From CAVRAW01 sp963716135 (GTDB lineage: Bacteria; Planctomycetota; Planctomycetia; Pirellulales; JADZDJ01), in the NCBI GenBank assembly GCA_963716135.1, contig OY970289.1, positions 1,054,001 through 1,118,000 on the forward strand: a stretch of 64,000 bases of DNA, given 5' to 3'. A model generated the notes under the pieces. The model searched no databases. It was not told where the DNA came from and saw only the letters and a program-made list of their open reading frames with translations. The translations under genes were made by a program, and so were the position numbers. Below, in pieces: positions 49,014 through 59,888 of the stretch. How positions within the stretch are numbered: the stretch's first letter is position 1; each line of letters opens with the position of its first letter.

Positions 49014-51137
49014 TTGCGATCCCAATCTCTCAACCGCCGCCTCCGCTGGCTTTTTGCCGCCTTCGTGGCGCTGTCGGTCACGGTCTACGGCCGGCTGATC
49101 GCGCTGGAATCTGCGCGATGGCCATGACTACCGCGCGGTTGCAGCGGAGCCGATCGTTCGCCGTCATCGGCCGCCGGCCATGCGCGGACGCATCCTGGCG
49201 CACGACGGCACCGTGTTGGCCTGCGATGAAGCACTGATGTCGCTGGCGGTCCAATACCGCTGGCTGGAAGAGCCGGCGGATCCGCGCTGGCTGCGCCAAA
49301 TGGCCCGCTCGCAGCTTCCCGCCGCGCAGCGCCGCAGCTCCAAAGCCATCGCCGCCAAACAATCACAAATTCTCGCCCAGCGCCGCCAGCTCGCCCAACA
49401 TCTCGCCGCCCTGTGCGGCCTGACCGATGAGCAGTGGCAAGCCCGTTGTCGCCAAATTCAAAAGCGGGTCGAAATGATTTCCGCGGGGGTGAATGCGCGC
49501 CGGTCCGATCAGGCCGAAACCCAGCGCCAGGCCGACGATGATCTTTGCGACGATCTGTCTCTGCCCGCGCTGGTGGGCCACAGCATTGTCGAGGCGCTGT
49601 TCGACCTGGGCAATCCGCCGCCGGCGCCCGCGTCACCGTCGTGGAAGAGCTCGATCAACACGTGGTCTATAGCGGCCTGCCGCTGGAATCGGTCGTCGAA
49701 ATCGAAACGCATCCTGCGCAATACCCCGGCGTGAAACTGCTGCCGACCTACCGCCGCGTGTATCCTGAAGGACCGCTGGCCGCCCACGTGCTGGGATACC
49801 TGGGGGCCGTGCGTCCGGACGAAATCAGCAAATCCGCCGCCGCGGACGACAATGATTCCTACCAGAGCGACGATCTTGTCGGCCGTTCGGGCATCGAGCG
49901 GCAATACGAATCGTTGCTGCGCAGCCATCGTGGCCTGATCGTCGATCGGCTCGACGCCCGCGGCCAGGCGATCACGTCGACCACCGTTCGCGAACCGGCC
50001 CCGGGCCGCGACGTGGTGCTCACCATCGACCCGGCGCTCGAGCGCTCTGCGCAATCGCTATTGGATCAAGCGCTGGCCCGACGCCTGCCCAGCGGGGATG
50101 ATGCGCTGGACCAATCATGCGGCGGCGCAGTGCTTGTCATCGATGTGCATACCGGCGCCGTGCTCGCCGCGGCTTCGGGCCCGCGATTCGACCCGAATTG
50201 CTTCGCCAGCAGCGATTCTCCACAGGTGCAGCGATTGCTCTCCGACGCCGCCCGTCCCTTATTGGATCGCACGATGCAAATGGCCCTCCCCCCTGGCTCG
50301 GTGTTCAAAATCATTTCCGCCTGCGCGCTCCTGGCCGGCGGCGTCGATCCGCGCGCTCCTGTCGATTGCCAAGGATATCTTCACCAGCCCGAAGCCCTGC
50401 GCTGCGCCGTGTTCCGCAAATACGGCATTGGCCACGGGCCGGTCACGCTGACCGAGGCGCTGGCCCGCAGTTGCAACGTGTACTTCTTCCATCACGCCGA
50501 GCAACTTGGCGCGGCGCCGCTGGTGGATTGGGCACAACGCATGGGGTTGGGCGCGGCGTGCGGGATCGATCTTCCCGGCGAAGCCGCCGGCGGGCTACCG
50601 CACGAGAACGCCTCGAATTCGCCACGACTCGATCCCCGCCCGCTGGCCATCGGCCAAGGCGCGATCACCGCCACGCCGCTGCAAATCGTTCGTCTGCTGG
50701 CCGCGGTCGCCAACGACGGCCAACTTGTCACGCCGCACATTGCCGAGCGCTGCGCACTTTCGTCCGATCGGCAATTTGACGATCCGATTCAAACTCCAAC
50801 GCCGCGCGCCATTCCCAAGCTAACCGATCGAACCCTCGCCGCCATCCGAAAAGGCCTGCGCCAAGTCGTCGCCGATGATCAAGGCACCGCGCACGCCACG
50901 GTGGACACCAATGAAGTCGCCATCGCCGGCAAAACAGGCACGGCTGAAACCGGCGGCGGGCGGCCCGATCACGCCTGGTTCGCCGGCTACGCTCCGGCCG
51001 ACGAACCGCGCGTCGCCTTCGTCGTGGTGCTGGAGCACGCCGGCGACGCCGCCATCTCCGTCGGGCCCGTGGCGAAATTGTTGGTCGAGCGCATGGATCA
51101 AATCGGCTACTTCTCGCGCTCCGTCGCTCGCCGATAG
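49014..51137 (+). CDS. mrdA: Penicillin-binding protein 2, class B transpeptidase (two frameshifts)
   Basis: About 707 residues. Elongasome DD-transpeptidase: one N-terminal membrane helix (WLFAAFVALSVTVYGRLIAL), a dimerisation/pedestal domain (RGRILAHDGTVLA, YPEGPLAAHVLGYLG) and the transpeptidase domain with SxxK MALPPGSVFKIIS, SxN RSCNVYFF and KTGTAET. Shifts are near 49108-49111 (then LRDGHDYRAVAAEPIV) and 49616-49626 (then GARVTVVEELDQHVV). The start is uncertain; a TTG at 49014 follows a CCCCGTTCCCCACTCCC tract (48976-49013) that lies in the mreD-pbp2 gap. RodA is not in the window. Confidence 0.92.
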
Positions 51138-51202
51138 CATGGTTTTTCTCCGCGCGGCATGCTTAAATAGCACCGGGCCCAATTCCGTCCGAGTGCCGCG
51201 TC

Positions 51203-53156
51203 ATGCCCGCCTTCCGCGCGATCATTTGCTGCGCCGCCATCGCTCAGATTTGCCTGTCGGCCGCCTGCGCGGACGACGGAGCGTTGCCGGAGCGCGAATC
51301 GCAATTCCGCGAAACGATCGTCCCGTTCGTCACCCAATACTGCGGCGATTGCCACAGCGGGCCCAAGGCCGAAAAAGGCCTGCGGCTGGCCGATTTTCAT
51401 TCCGCCCGGTCGCTGACCGACGATCGCGGCGCGTGGAAAAAAGTGCTCGAAAAACTGCGTGCGCGCACCATGCCGCCCAAAGACGCTACCCGACCGTCTG
51501 CCGAACAGTACGCGAGCGTCGTGCAACTGCTGAGCGATGCATTGGCCGAATCCGCCAAAGGCGCGCCGCATGATCCCGGCCACGTCACCATGCGACGCCT
51601 CAATCGCGCGGAATACAACAACACGCTGCGCGATCTGCTGGGGATCGATTTCCATCCGGCGGACGATTTTCCCGCGGACGACGTCGGCTACGGCTTCGAC
51701 AACAACGGCGACGTGCTGTCGCTGCCGCCGCTATTGATGGAAAAATACCTGGCCGCGGCGGAAAAAGGGGTCGGCCTTGCGCTGGAACGCGACCCCGCCC
51801 AATCTCCCCCGCTGCCGTATCAGAGGATTATGATCGCCGACCCGGCGCAATTGGGCCGCGTTGCGGCCTCGCGGCAAATCGTGCGCGGCTTCGCCGAGCG
51901 CGCCTTCCGCCGCCCCGTCGAGGAGGAGCAGCTCGATCGCCTGATGCAGCTCTTTACCGCCGCCGACCGCGCCGACCAACCCTTCGAACACAGCTTGCAA
52001 GGCGTCCTCACCGCAATCCTCGTCAGCCCGCGATTCCTGTTCCGCGTCGAGATCGATCCACAACCCGACGATCCAAATTCGCAGCGCCAACTCGACGAGT
52101 GGGAACTTGCCTCGCGTTTATCGTACTTCCTGTGGAGCAGCATGCCCGACGACGAGTTGTTCGATCTGGCACGACAGGGGCAACTGCGCACGGCTTGAGC
52201 CCCAAGTGCAGCGGATGTTGCACGATCCGAAATCCAAGGCACTGGTTGAAAACTTCGCCGATCAATGGCTGCAAACGCGCCGGCTTGAAAGCACATGGCC
52301 CGATGCGAAACTCTTTCCCGTGTGGAATGGGGAACTGCGCAGCGCGATGCACCAGGAAGCGCTCGCGCTGTTTGCCTACATCATGACGGAAGATCGCAGT
52401 CTGCTGGAGTTCATCGCGCCGCACTACACATTCCTGAACGGGCGCCTGGCCGAATTCTATGGCATCGACGGCGTTAAGGGGGAACAGTTCCGCCGCGTCG
52501 ATCTGCCCGACGACAGCCCGCGCGGCGGAGTAATCACGCTGGCCGCTGTGCTGACGGTCACGTCGAACCCCAACCGCACTTCGCCGGTGAAGCGCGGCAA
52601 ATGGATTCTGGAAAACATCCTTGGCACACCTCCGCCGCCGCCGCCCCCGGACGTGCCGGAGCTCGCCGAGCGCCACGGCGGCAAGCCGATCGCCACGGTG
52701 CGCGAGCAAATGGAGCTGCACCGCAGCGACGCGCGCTGCGCCAACTGCCATGCGCAAATGGACCCGCTGGGCTTCGGCCTGGAGAATTTCGACGCAATCG
52801 GCGCCTGGCGCGAGCGCGAAAATGCCCCGGCGAAGGACAGCAAGAAGACCGCGCCGAGCATAGCAGCCGAACCGCCGCGAATCGACGCCTCCGGCACACT
52901 CCCCGATGGCCGCACATTCAATGGTCCCGTGGAGCTGAAAAAAATCCTGCTCGACCAGCGCGATCAATTCTGCCGGGCATTCACGCAAAAAATGCTTACC
53001 TACGCCCTGGGGCGCGGCACGACCGAAGCCGACGATTCCGTGATCGACTCCATCGCCGATTCCGTCGCCCGCGACGATTACAAATTCTCGCGTGTCATTT
53101 CGGAAATCGTCACCAGCGCCCCGTTCCAAATGCGCCGCGGAGGAACCTCGCCATGA
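51203..53156 (+). CDS. Planctomycete cytochrome c / DUF1592 protein (frameshift)
   Basis: About 650 residues, exported (signal peptide FRAIICCAAIAQICLSAACA). A heme-binding planctomycete cytochrome c module (QYCGDCHSGPKAEKG, CxxCH), DUF1587 (RLNRAEYNNTLRDLLGID), then DUF1595/DUF1592 (FRRPVEEEQLDRLMQLF, LASRLSYFLWSSMPDDELF), DUF1588 (TSPVKRGKWILENILGTP, CHAQMDPLGFGLENFD) and DUF1585 at the end. The frame breaks near 52190-52196, where LRTA and a stop are followed by LEPQVQRMLHDPKSKALVEN in another frame. The function of this family is unknown; it is coupled by a 4-nt overlap to the DUF1552 gene, as usual in planctomycetes. Confidence 0.92.
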
Positions 53157-54502
53157 CTTCGCGCATCTCCCGTCGAACCGTGCTTCGCGGCCTGGGCGCC
53201 GCCGTGGCGCTACCGATGTTTGAATGCATGTCGCCGCTGGCGTCGCTGGCCAACGCTGCCAGTCAAATCGGCGGGCCAACCTCCGCCCCCCGCCGCATGG
53301 CCTTCCTTTACGTTCCCAACGGCATTCACATGCCCGATTGGACACCGAAAAAGGAAGGCGCCGATTTCGAACTGCCGCCGACGCTGGCCGCCTTGCAGCC
53401 GTACAAAAACGACATGCTTGTCATCAGCGGGCTCACGCAAGCCTGGGCCCGCCCCAACGGCGACGGACCGGGCGACCATGCGCGCGCGATGGCCGTATAT
53501 CTGACCGGCTGTCACGCCAAAAAGACCGAAGGGGCCGATATCCACTTGGGAATTTCAGTCGATCAGGTCGCCACGCAGCAGGTCGGCCTGGCCACGCGAT
53601 TCCCATCACTTGAGTTGGGCTGTGAAGCCAGCAAGTCGGCGGGCAGTTGCGATAACGGCTACAGTTGCGCGTATCCGGCCAACCTGGCTTGGAAAACCGA
53701 CCACACTCCCGTGGCCAAGGAAACCAATCCACGCCTGGTTTTCCAGCGACTGTTCGGCTCCGACGAAAACGAATCTCCCGCAGCGCGGCACGAGCGCCAA
53801 CTGGCGCGCCGCAGCATTCTCGACTTCGTGCTCGACGACGCCCGCCGATTGAATGAAAAGCTCGGCACGGGCGACCGGCGCAAACTCGACGACTATTTGA
53901 CTTCCGTCCGCGACATCGAACGCCGGCTCGATCGCGTGGAAACAGTCTCTCGCCAGATTCACGCCGAAGCACCGGCCGGCGTGCCCGAGAATTATCAAGA
54001 TCATCTGCGCCTGATGGCCGACATGCTCGTGCTGGCATTCCAAACCGACAGCACCCGCATCGCCACGTTCGTGTTCGCCAACGAGGGGAACAATCGCCCT
54101 TACCCCTGGCTGGATATTTCCGAGGGCCATCACGATCTTTCGCATCATGAAGGCAAGGCGGAGAAGCAGGCCAAAATCGCCAAGATCAATCGCTTCCACG
54201 TCGATCAACTGGCATACCTGATCGACAAGCTCAAGAGCACGAAAGAAGGGGACGGCTCGCTGTTGGATTCCTGCATGATCAGCTATGGCAGCGGCATCAG
54301 CGACGGCAACGGCCACCTGCACCACAATCTGCCCACGCTGCTGTTCGGCCGGGGCGGCGGCTCGCTTTCGCCGGGCCGACATTTGCACTACCCGATCGAA
54401 ACGCCGCTGAACAATCTCTGGCTGGCCATGCTCCAGCGCATGGGCGTCCGCGCCGAAAAACTCGGCGATTCCACCGCCCCGCTGCCTCATCTGGATGCTT
54501 GA
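53153..54502 (+). CDS. Tat-exported DUF1552 protein
   Basis: 449 residues, intact. Twin-arginine signal (ISRRTVLRGLGAAVALPMFE). The body shows FLYVPNGIHMPDWTP, GDGPGDHARAMAVYLTGCH, VRDIERRLDRVE and GHHDLSHHEGKAEKQAKI, all typical of DUF1552, a planctomycete-enriched family distantly like sulfatase/DUF1501 folds. A strong ribosome site (GGAGG) lies in the end of the DUF1592 gene and the ATG overlaps its stop (ATGA). It presumably works with that cytochrome-containing partner in the periplasm. Confidence 0.94.
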   Translation: MTSRISRRTVLRGLGAAVALPMFECMSPLASLANAASQIGGPTSAPRRMAFLYVPNGIHMPDWTPKKEGADFELPPTLAALQPYKNDMLVISGLTQAWARPNGDGPGDHARAMAVYLTGCHAKKTEGADIHLGISVDQVATQQVGLATRFPSLELGCEASKSAGSCDNGYSCAYPANLAWKTDHTPVAKETNPRLVFQRLFGSDENESPAARHERQLARRSILDFVLDDARRLNEKLGTGDRRKLDDYLTSVRDIERRLDRVETVSRQIHAEAPAGVPENYQDHLRLMADMLVLAFQTDSTRIATFVFANEGNNRPYPWLDISEGHHDLSHHEGKAEKQAKIAKINRFHVDQLAYLIDKLKSTKEGDGSLLDSCMISYGSGISDGNGHLHHNLPTLLFGRGGGSLSPGRHLHYPIETPLNNLWLAMLQRMGVRAEKLGDSTAPLPHLDA

Positions 54503-54529
54503 TCATCTCCTGCACTAAAATGGCAGTGA

Positions 54530-56098
54530 ATGGACCCACCGCATTTGAATGGTAATTCTAATTCGCTGCATCTTCGCGGCCTTTCGTGGCCAGAATATCT
54601 GTTCGTTGTCGCTGTTGCGCTGGCGGTCACCGGCGCCGTTCTGAATTGCGCTTGGCTCTCTGAGGACAGTTTCATCACGTTGCGCTATGTCTGGAACACC
54701 GTGCATGGTTATGGGCCGGTTTTCAACGTCGGCGAGCACGTGCAAGGCTACACGCATCCCCTGTGGTTTGTGCTGTTGGTGCTGGGCAGCCTGATCTTTC
54801 CCAATCCCATATGGGTTGCCTACGGCTTTAGCTTTCTATTCACGTTCCTGACGGCGGCGTTTGTCGGCGTCGCCGTCATGCGCGCCGCTGCACGGTTTCT
54901 TCCGGGTGCCGCGGTTTTGGTTCTTACTGCATTGGTCTGGACCTTGAGCGATCCCTGGCGTTCGTTTCAAACCGGCGGCCTGGAAAATTCGCTTGCGAAC
55001 ATGATTATCGTGGGAATCGTCTGGGAAGTTTGGGCCCGTGCGGCATCGCGCCCCGGCAGGCTAATGCTGCTTTTGGGATTGGTCTGCCTTACGCGTCCCG
55101 ATTTTCTGGTTTTAGTCACGCCGATCGCTGTTGTGTTGCTGGCGCGCGTCCGGTCGATCAAGCAATTCGGGGTGCTCTGCCTGGCATTAGTGCCGGTGCT
55201 GGCTTGGTTGATTTTCGCTCTGCTTTTTTACCACGATATTTTTCCGAACACGTTTTACGCCAAGGTTGGCATCTATCCGAATCTGGCCGTTGCAGTTTCG
55301 ATCGGCTGGGCCTATATGACAGACTGGATTCATTTTGACAGCTTTGCGGCGGGAGCAACCGTGGTTTCGTTTGTGATCGCCACGCGGGGAGCTCGCACCG
55401 CGGAACGAATCGCTCTATTGGCCGGCATCGCGCTGTATTGGATTTGGATTCTTCAGGTTGGCGGGGATTTCATGCGCGGAAGATTGTTCGTCTCCCTCAT
55501 CTCGGCCACGACGTTTGCAGGCGCCCTCGCCGTCACCGAGCAACTTCGAACTCCCAGCTTGGAAAAAGATCTCGTTCTGGCCGGAAGCGGTTGCCTCTTG
55601 CTTGCGATGTTTGCCGTGTGGCTGTTTGTTCCTGATTCGGTCGGCAACCCTTCGAACCTATTCGTCGTGAACGAACGACAGTTTTATCCCGGATATTCAT
55701 TGAAGCACTACCTGGAAAATGGACGCCTCGATAATCCTGCCGTCAATTTGGATTTGGCGGAGCTTTTTCGCAACTATGCGCAGAAGTGCGGGCACCTTAC
55801 CATCCACGTCTTGAATCCGGGCACTCTCGGTTATTTCGCCGGGCCCGACGTAACGCTGATCGATACGCTTGGTCTTACAGACGCATTCATCGCAAAACTG
55901 CCCAGCAAGTTCCTCGCCAGCCAGATTTCCAGACCTGGTCATCCCATAAAGTACATCCCACTGTCCTACCTCATAGAGCGCAAGGATCTTGGGCTCCTAC
56001 CGAATTGGTGCGAGTTGCTCCAGCGCGGAGATTGCAGTCTGTCCAGCCAGGTCGAGAACCAGAAACATATGGGAAGCGATTTATATCTTCCGGATTGA
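54530..56098 (+). CDS. GT-C-type membrane glycosyltransferase
   Basis: 522 residues with about ten hydrophobic helices. The first loop after TM1 reads CAWLSEDSFITLRYVWNTVH and then FNVGEHVQGYTHPLW, the acidic-pair motif of GT-C glycosyltransferases close to mycobacterial AftB-like arabinofuranosyltransferases. It would use a polyprenyl-phosphate sugar donor and act on the periplasmic face. A C-terminal periplasmic part (HVLNPGTLGYFAGPDVTLID) is typical of this group. Acceptor unknown. Codon use is a little less GC-rich than the neighbours. Confidence 0.8.
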   Translation: MDPPHLNGNSNSLHLRGLSWPEYLFVVAVALAVTGAVLNCAWLSEDSFITLRYVWNTVHGYGPVFNVGEHVQGYTHPLWFVLLVLGSLIFPNPIWVAYGFSFLFTFLTAAFVGVAVMRAAARFLPGAAVLVLTALVWTLSDPWRSFQTGGLENSLANMIIVGIVWEVWARAASRPGRLMLLLGLVCLTRPDFLVLVTPIAVVLLARVRSIKQFGVLCLALVPVLAWLIFALLFYHDIFPNTFYAKVGIYPNLAVAVSIGWAYMTDWIHFDSFAAGATVVSFVIATRGARTAERIALLAGIALYWIWILQVGGDFMRGRLFVSLISATTFAGALAVTEQLRTPSLEKDLVLAGSGCLLLAMFAVWLFVPDSVGNPSNLFVVNERQFYPGYSLKHYLENGRLDNPAVNLDLAELFRNYAQKCGHLTIHVLNPGTLGYFAGPDVTLIDTLGLTDAFIAKLPSKFLASQISRPGHPIKYIPLSYLIERKDLGLLPNWCELLQRGDCSLSSQVENQKHMGSDLYLPD

Positions 56099-56163
56099 AC
56101 CGCGAGTCCAGCGCACTGGCAGCGAAATTTTCGTCCGCTTGCCGTTCCCACCACTTCTGCCCC

Positions 56164-57943
56164 GTGAACCGCAATTTCCTCCAACGTGTTTGGGGCTCCG
56201 CCACAACCCTTACGCTTCCGCTGCGCACATTCACCTGGGCAGATCTGCTCATCGTCGTAGCGCTGGCCGGAATGCTTTTCGGACTAGTTGATCTGGGCCG
56301 CGAATGGACCGGCGTCCATCGCCCCAGCGTCCAAATCGACCTCTCTCCCTGGGCCCTGCCCGAATACACGTTTTATTCACTCTCGCGCGGCCTGTTGGCC
56401 TACGGCATTTCGCTCTTGTTCACGCTGCTGTACGGTTATTGGGCCGCAAAAGATCTCGCCGCGCAGCGCATCCTCATCCCGATGCTCGACATACTGCAAA
56501 GCATTCCCGTTCTGGGCTTCATGCCCGGTTTGATTCTCGCGCTGGTGGCGCTGTTTCCGCACAGCAACATCGGGCTGGAATTGGCCGCCGTGATCATGAT
56601 CTTCACCGGCCAGGCCTGGAACATGACGTTCAGCTACTATCATTCGCTGCGCTCCGTGCCGCTGGATATGCGCGAAGTGGCCACGGTCTATCGCTTCACC
56701 TGGTGGCAGCGCCTGCGCGAATTGGAACTCCCCTACGCCACCATCGGTTTGGTGTGGAACAGCATGATGAGCATGGCCGGCGGTTGGTTTTTCCTGATGA
56801 TCAGCGAATCATTTCGCCTCGGCGATCAAGACTTTCGTCTTCCCGGCCTCGGTTCGTACATGACTGTGGCGGTCAAAGCCGGGCGCGTCGAGGCCATGCT
56901 GTGGGCCATCCTCGCCATGGTGCTGATGATCTTGGCGCTAGACCAACTGCTGTGGCGCCCCGTAATCGTTTGGGCCCAAAAATTTCGCGTCGAAGAAGGC
57001 GGCTACCAGGAAGCGATGACGTCCTGGTTTCTGAATCTCTTGAAACGCTCGCGCTTGCTCGATCGAATGCGCGGCCTGGTGCGCCGGACCCGCACCCGCA
57101 TGGACGATCACACGCAACAGATCAAGCTCCGCCGGATGGAAGTGCTCAGGCACGAGACGGTTTCCACTCCCCCAGAAAATGGATCCGCCGGCCTCGCTGC
57201 ATCGCGAATCTCGCTGACCCTGCTGGCAATCTTGTGGATTGTGTTGGCCTACGGCGCATGGAAGCTGTTGCTGCTGCTGTTTCAGGTTTCCATTCCACAA
57301 TGGGGATCGCTGCTGGCCGTGGCTTTGCTCACTTTGTCGCGAGTGCTGGCCTCCACCGCCTTGGGCACACTCTGGGCGCTGCCCGCCGGACTGGCCATCG
57401 GACTCTCGCCGCGACTTTCGCGCATATTGCAACCTGTCGTGCAGGTTGTGGCCTCATTTCCGGCGCCGATGTTGTTCCCCCTGGCCATCGCCATTCTCCA
57501 GTGGGCCGGCGTATCGCTGGGCTGGGGAAGCATTTTACTGATGCTCTTGGGCACGCAGTGGTACATTCTGTTCAACGTGATCGCCGGCGCGATGGCCATT
57601 CCCGCCGATCTCAATGAAGCCGCGCAGCTACCGCATCCGCGGCTGGCAACTGTTCCGCACGCTCTACTTCCCAGCCATTTTCCCCTACCTCGTCACCGGC
57701 TGGGTCACCGCCGCCGGCGGTGCGTGGAACGCCAGCATTGTCGCCGAGTATGTGACGTTCAAAGATAAAATTCTCAGCGCCCATGGCCTGGGGGCCGAAA
57801 TTAGCGCCGCCGCGGAGAGCAAGAATTTCCCGGTGTTAGCTGCCAGCATTCTGATCATGTCGCTCTTGGTCGTCGCCTTCAATCGCACCGTTTGGAAACG
57901 CTGCTACCATATAGCGGAAGTAAATTTTTCACTGAATAAATAG
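56164..57943 (+). CDS. Double-domain ABC permease, nitrate/sulfonate type (frameshift)
   Basis: About 594 residues containing two binding-protein-dependent permease domains in tandem: one around YGISLLFTLLYGYWAAKDLAA/ELELPYATIGLVWNSMMSM (about 70-270) and one around VLASTALGTLWALPAGLAIG/RGWQLFRTLYFPAIFPYLVTG (about 400-580), each with the EAA loop that contacts the ATPase. Restoring a GC dinucleotide at 57621-57625 joins NEAARSYRIRGWQLF. I took the GTG at 56164. No substrate-binding protein is encoded here. It lies two nt before the ATPase gene. Confidence 0.87.
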
Positions 57944-57945
57944 CC

Positions 57946-59238
57946 ATGAGTTCTTCCGCCACTGCTACCGCGCTCTGCGAGGCCCGCCATGTCTCGCACG
58001 ACTTCAAGCTGCCCAACGGCCAAACGCTGCGCGTATTGGAAGATGTGAGCTTGTCGATCGGCCCCGATGAAGTGGTGGCGCTGCTGGGACCCTCAGGCTG
58101 CGGAAAATCGACCATTCTCCGCATCCTCGCCGGACTCATCCGCCCGACGCGGGGCGAAGTGCTGTATCACGATCAGCCCATGCACGGCCTGAATCCCGGC
58201 GTCTCGATCGTCTTCCAAAGCTTCGCTCTGTATCCTTGGATGACCGTCCAGCAAAACATCCAAGCCGTGCTCCACGCCGCCGGTCTATCGAGCGACGAAG
58301 TTGCTGCTCGCACCGAGCGCGCCATCCGCATGGTCGGCTTAGCAGGTTTCGAAAGCGCCTATCCACGCGAGCTCTCCGGCGGCATGAAGCAGCGCGTGGG
58401 CACGGCCCGCGCCTTGGCCGTCGATCCTGAAATGCTGTTCATGGACGAACCCTTCAGCCAGGTCGACGCGCTCACGGCCGAAAGCTTGCGAGCCGAAATC
58501 CTCGACATCTGGGGATCCCAGGAGCGCAACCCATCGTCCATCGTCATGGTCAGTCACGACATCAAGGAAGTGGCCTACATGGCCGACCGCATCGTCATTC
58601 TCGGCGCAAATCCCGGCCTGGTGCGCACCATCGTGCGAAACGACCTGCCTCGGCCCCGCGACTACCGCTCGCCGGAGCTGCTCGCGCTGGTCGATCACCT
58701 GCACGAAATCATTACCGGCAGCGAACTACCTGATGTGCCCGAACCCGCCCCCGCCACCTTGGGCCAGTGCATACAGCCGTTGCCCCACGTCTCCACAAGC
58801 GAAGTCATCGGCCTGCTGGAATACCTCGACGCCCGGGGCGGCCGCCAAGATGTATTCCGCATCGCAGCGGACACCAACCAAGAGTTCGGCCGCGTGCTCG
58901 CTGTGGTCAAAGCGGCCGAGATGCTCGGTTTCGTCGATACCCCGAAGCAATTTGCCGTCCTGGAACCGGTTGGCAAGCAGTTCGTTCAGGCAGAAGCCCA
59001 GGGGCGGAAGGCCATCTGGCGCGAGCAACTGCTGAAGCTGCAACTGTTTAGAGCCGTTTACCAATTGCTTCAGGTGCAGCCGGACCACGAACTCGACGGC
59101 GACATCCTCAAGGAAACCATCATCATGCATGTGCCGCATGAGGATTTCGAAAAGGTGTTCAACACCTTCATTCGCTGGGGCCGCTTCGGCGAACTCTTCA
59201 AATACAGCCGAACTACGGATCGAATCTCTTTGCCATAG
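57946..59238 (+). CDS. ABC ATPase with AAA-associated C-terminal domain
   Basis: 430 residues, intact. NrtD/SsuB-like ATPase: Walker A GPSGCGKST, Q-loop VFQSFALYPWMTV, signature LSGGMKQRVGTARALAVDPE, Walker B MLFMDEPFSQVD, and H-loop VSHD. After about residue 280, a second domain (STSEVIGLLEYLDARGG, GRVLAVVKAAEMLGFVDTP, DFEKVFNTFIRWGRFGELF) is the AAA-associated C-terminal domain seen in some nitrate/sulfonate-type ATPases. It pairs with the upstream double permease. Confidence 0.92.
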   Translation: MSSSATATALCEARHVSHDFKLPNGQTLRVLEDVSLSIGPDEVVALLGPSGCGKSTILRILAGLIRPTRGEVLYHDQPMHGLNPGVSIVFQSFALYPWMTVQQNIQAVLHAAGLSSDEVAARTERAIRMVGLAGFESAYPRELSGGMKQRVGTARALAVDPEMLFMDEPFSQVDALTAESLRAEILDIWGSQERNPSSIVMVSHDIKEVAYMADRIVILGANPGLVRTIVRNDLPRPRDYRSPELLALVDHLHEIITGSELPDVPEPAPATLGQCIQPLPHVSTSEVIGLLEYLDARGGRQDVFRIAADTNQEFGRVLAVVKAAEMLGFVDTPKQFAVLEPVGKQFVQAEAQGRKAIWREQLLKLQLFRAVYQLLQVQPDHELDGDILKETIIMHVPHEDFEKVFNTFIRWGRFGELFKYSRTTDRISLP

Positions 59239-59556
59239 CCAACCTCTTTGGCTTCCACGGTTTAAGGGCCGCTGGCGACGGAATGTCAGCAATTTTCCAG
59301 TCAACGAAAGCCCCGCAATTTCACATTTTTCCCGATTGCAATTCTCCAGGGGGTTGCTTTACCACTTTTCATTTGTTCTAAGGGTGGCACGTTGGCCGTT
59401 AAAGATTACGCAGCTTCGCAGCTTTAGCGAAATGCATCTTTGCCGGCCGATCGCCCCGTGCTTGCACGGCGGCCCGGCGCCAGCCGGTCCCGATTGGTCC
59501 AGAAGGCCAGCCGGTTGCGTCTGACCCTTAGGCTTTTGTGAGTGGAGGATTGAACC
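59239..59556. other. Leader region of the Cys-rich peptide gene
   Basis: 318 nt without a gene. The second half can fold: TTCGC/GCGAA (59415-59431), CCGTGC-TT-GCACGG (59456-59469) and two direct copies of GCCAGCCGGT, about 30 nt apart, before the ribosome site GGAGG. It may be a structured 5' leader; I do not recognise a known riboswitch. Confidence 0.4.
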
Positions 59557-59763
59557 ATGAAGTTTGTGAAGATTGCTGTACTGGCTCTGACCCTGATCGG
59601 CGCCACCCTGCCAGAATTGGCTTCGGCCCGCTGCCATCACCGTCGCTGCCACGACTGCTGCTGCGAATCGTGCTGCAATAGCTGCAATTCGTGCGGCTCC
59701 AACTGTGGCTCCGGTTGCGGTGGTGGATGCGAAGCTGCTCCAGCCCCGGCACCGGCCAAGTAG
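59557..59763 (+). CDS. Small secreted Cys-rich protein
   Basis: 68 residues. Signal peptide (about 1-24, IAVLALTLIGATLPELASA) and a mature 44-residue peptide with 12 Cys and three His in RCHHRRCHDCCCESCC and NSCNSCGSNCGSGCGGGCE, then an APAPAPAK tail. The composition suggests metal binding or extensive disulfide cross-linking. Strong ribosome site (GGAGG). Own terminator downstream. No homologous family known to me. Confidence 0.78.
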   Translation: MKFVKIAVLALTLIGATLPELASARCHHRRCHDCCCESCCNSCNSCGSNCGSGCGGGCEAAPAPAPAK

Positions 59764-59838
59764 TGGCCTGTAAGTAGAAGAGGAATCCAGCAGCAACAGC
59801 CACATCCTGCATGTCGGCTATTTTTGCTGACCGATACC

Positions 59839-59879
59839 TGCCCCGCGCTTGTCGAAAGGCCAGCGCGGGGCATCTTTTT
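59839..59879 (+). terminator. Rho-independent terminator after the Cys-rich peptide
   Basis: Stem TGCCCCGCGC/GCGCGGGGCA, then TCTTTTTG. The tail TTTTTGCGCCC is shared with the terminator at 63474. Confidence 0.85.
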
Positions 59880-59888
59880 GCGCCCTGC

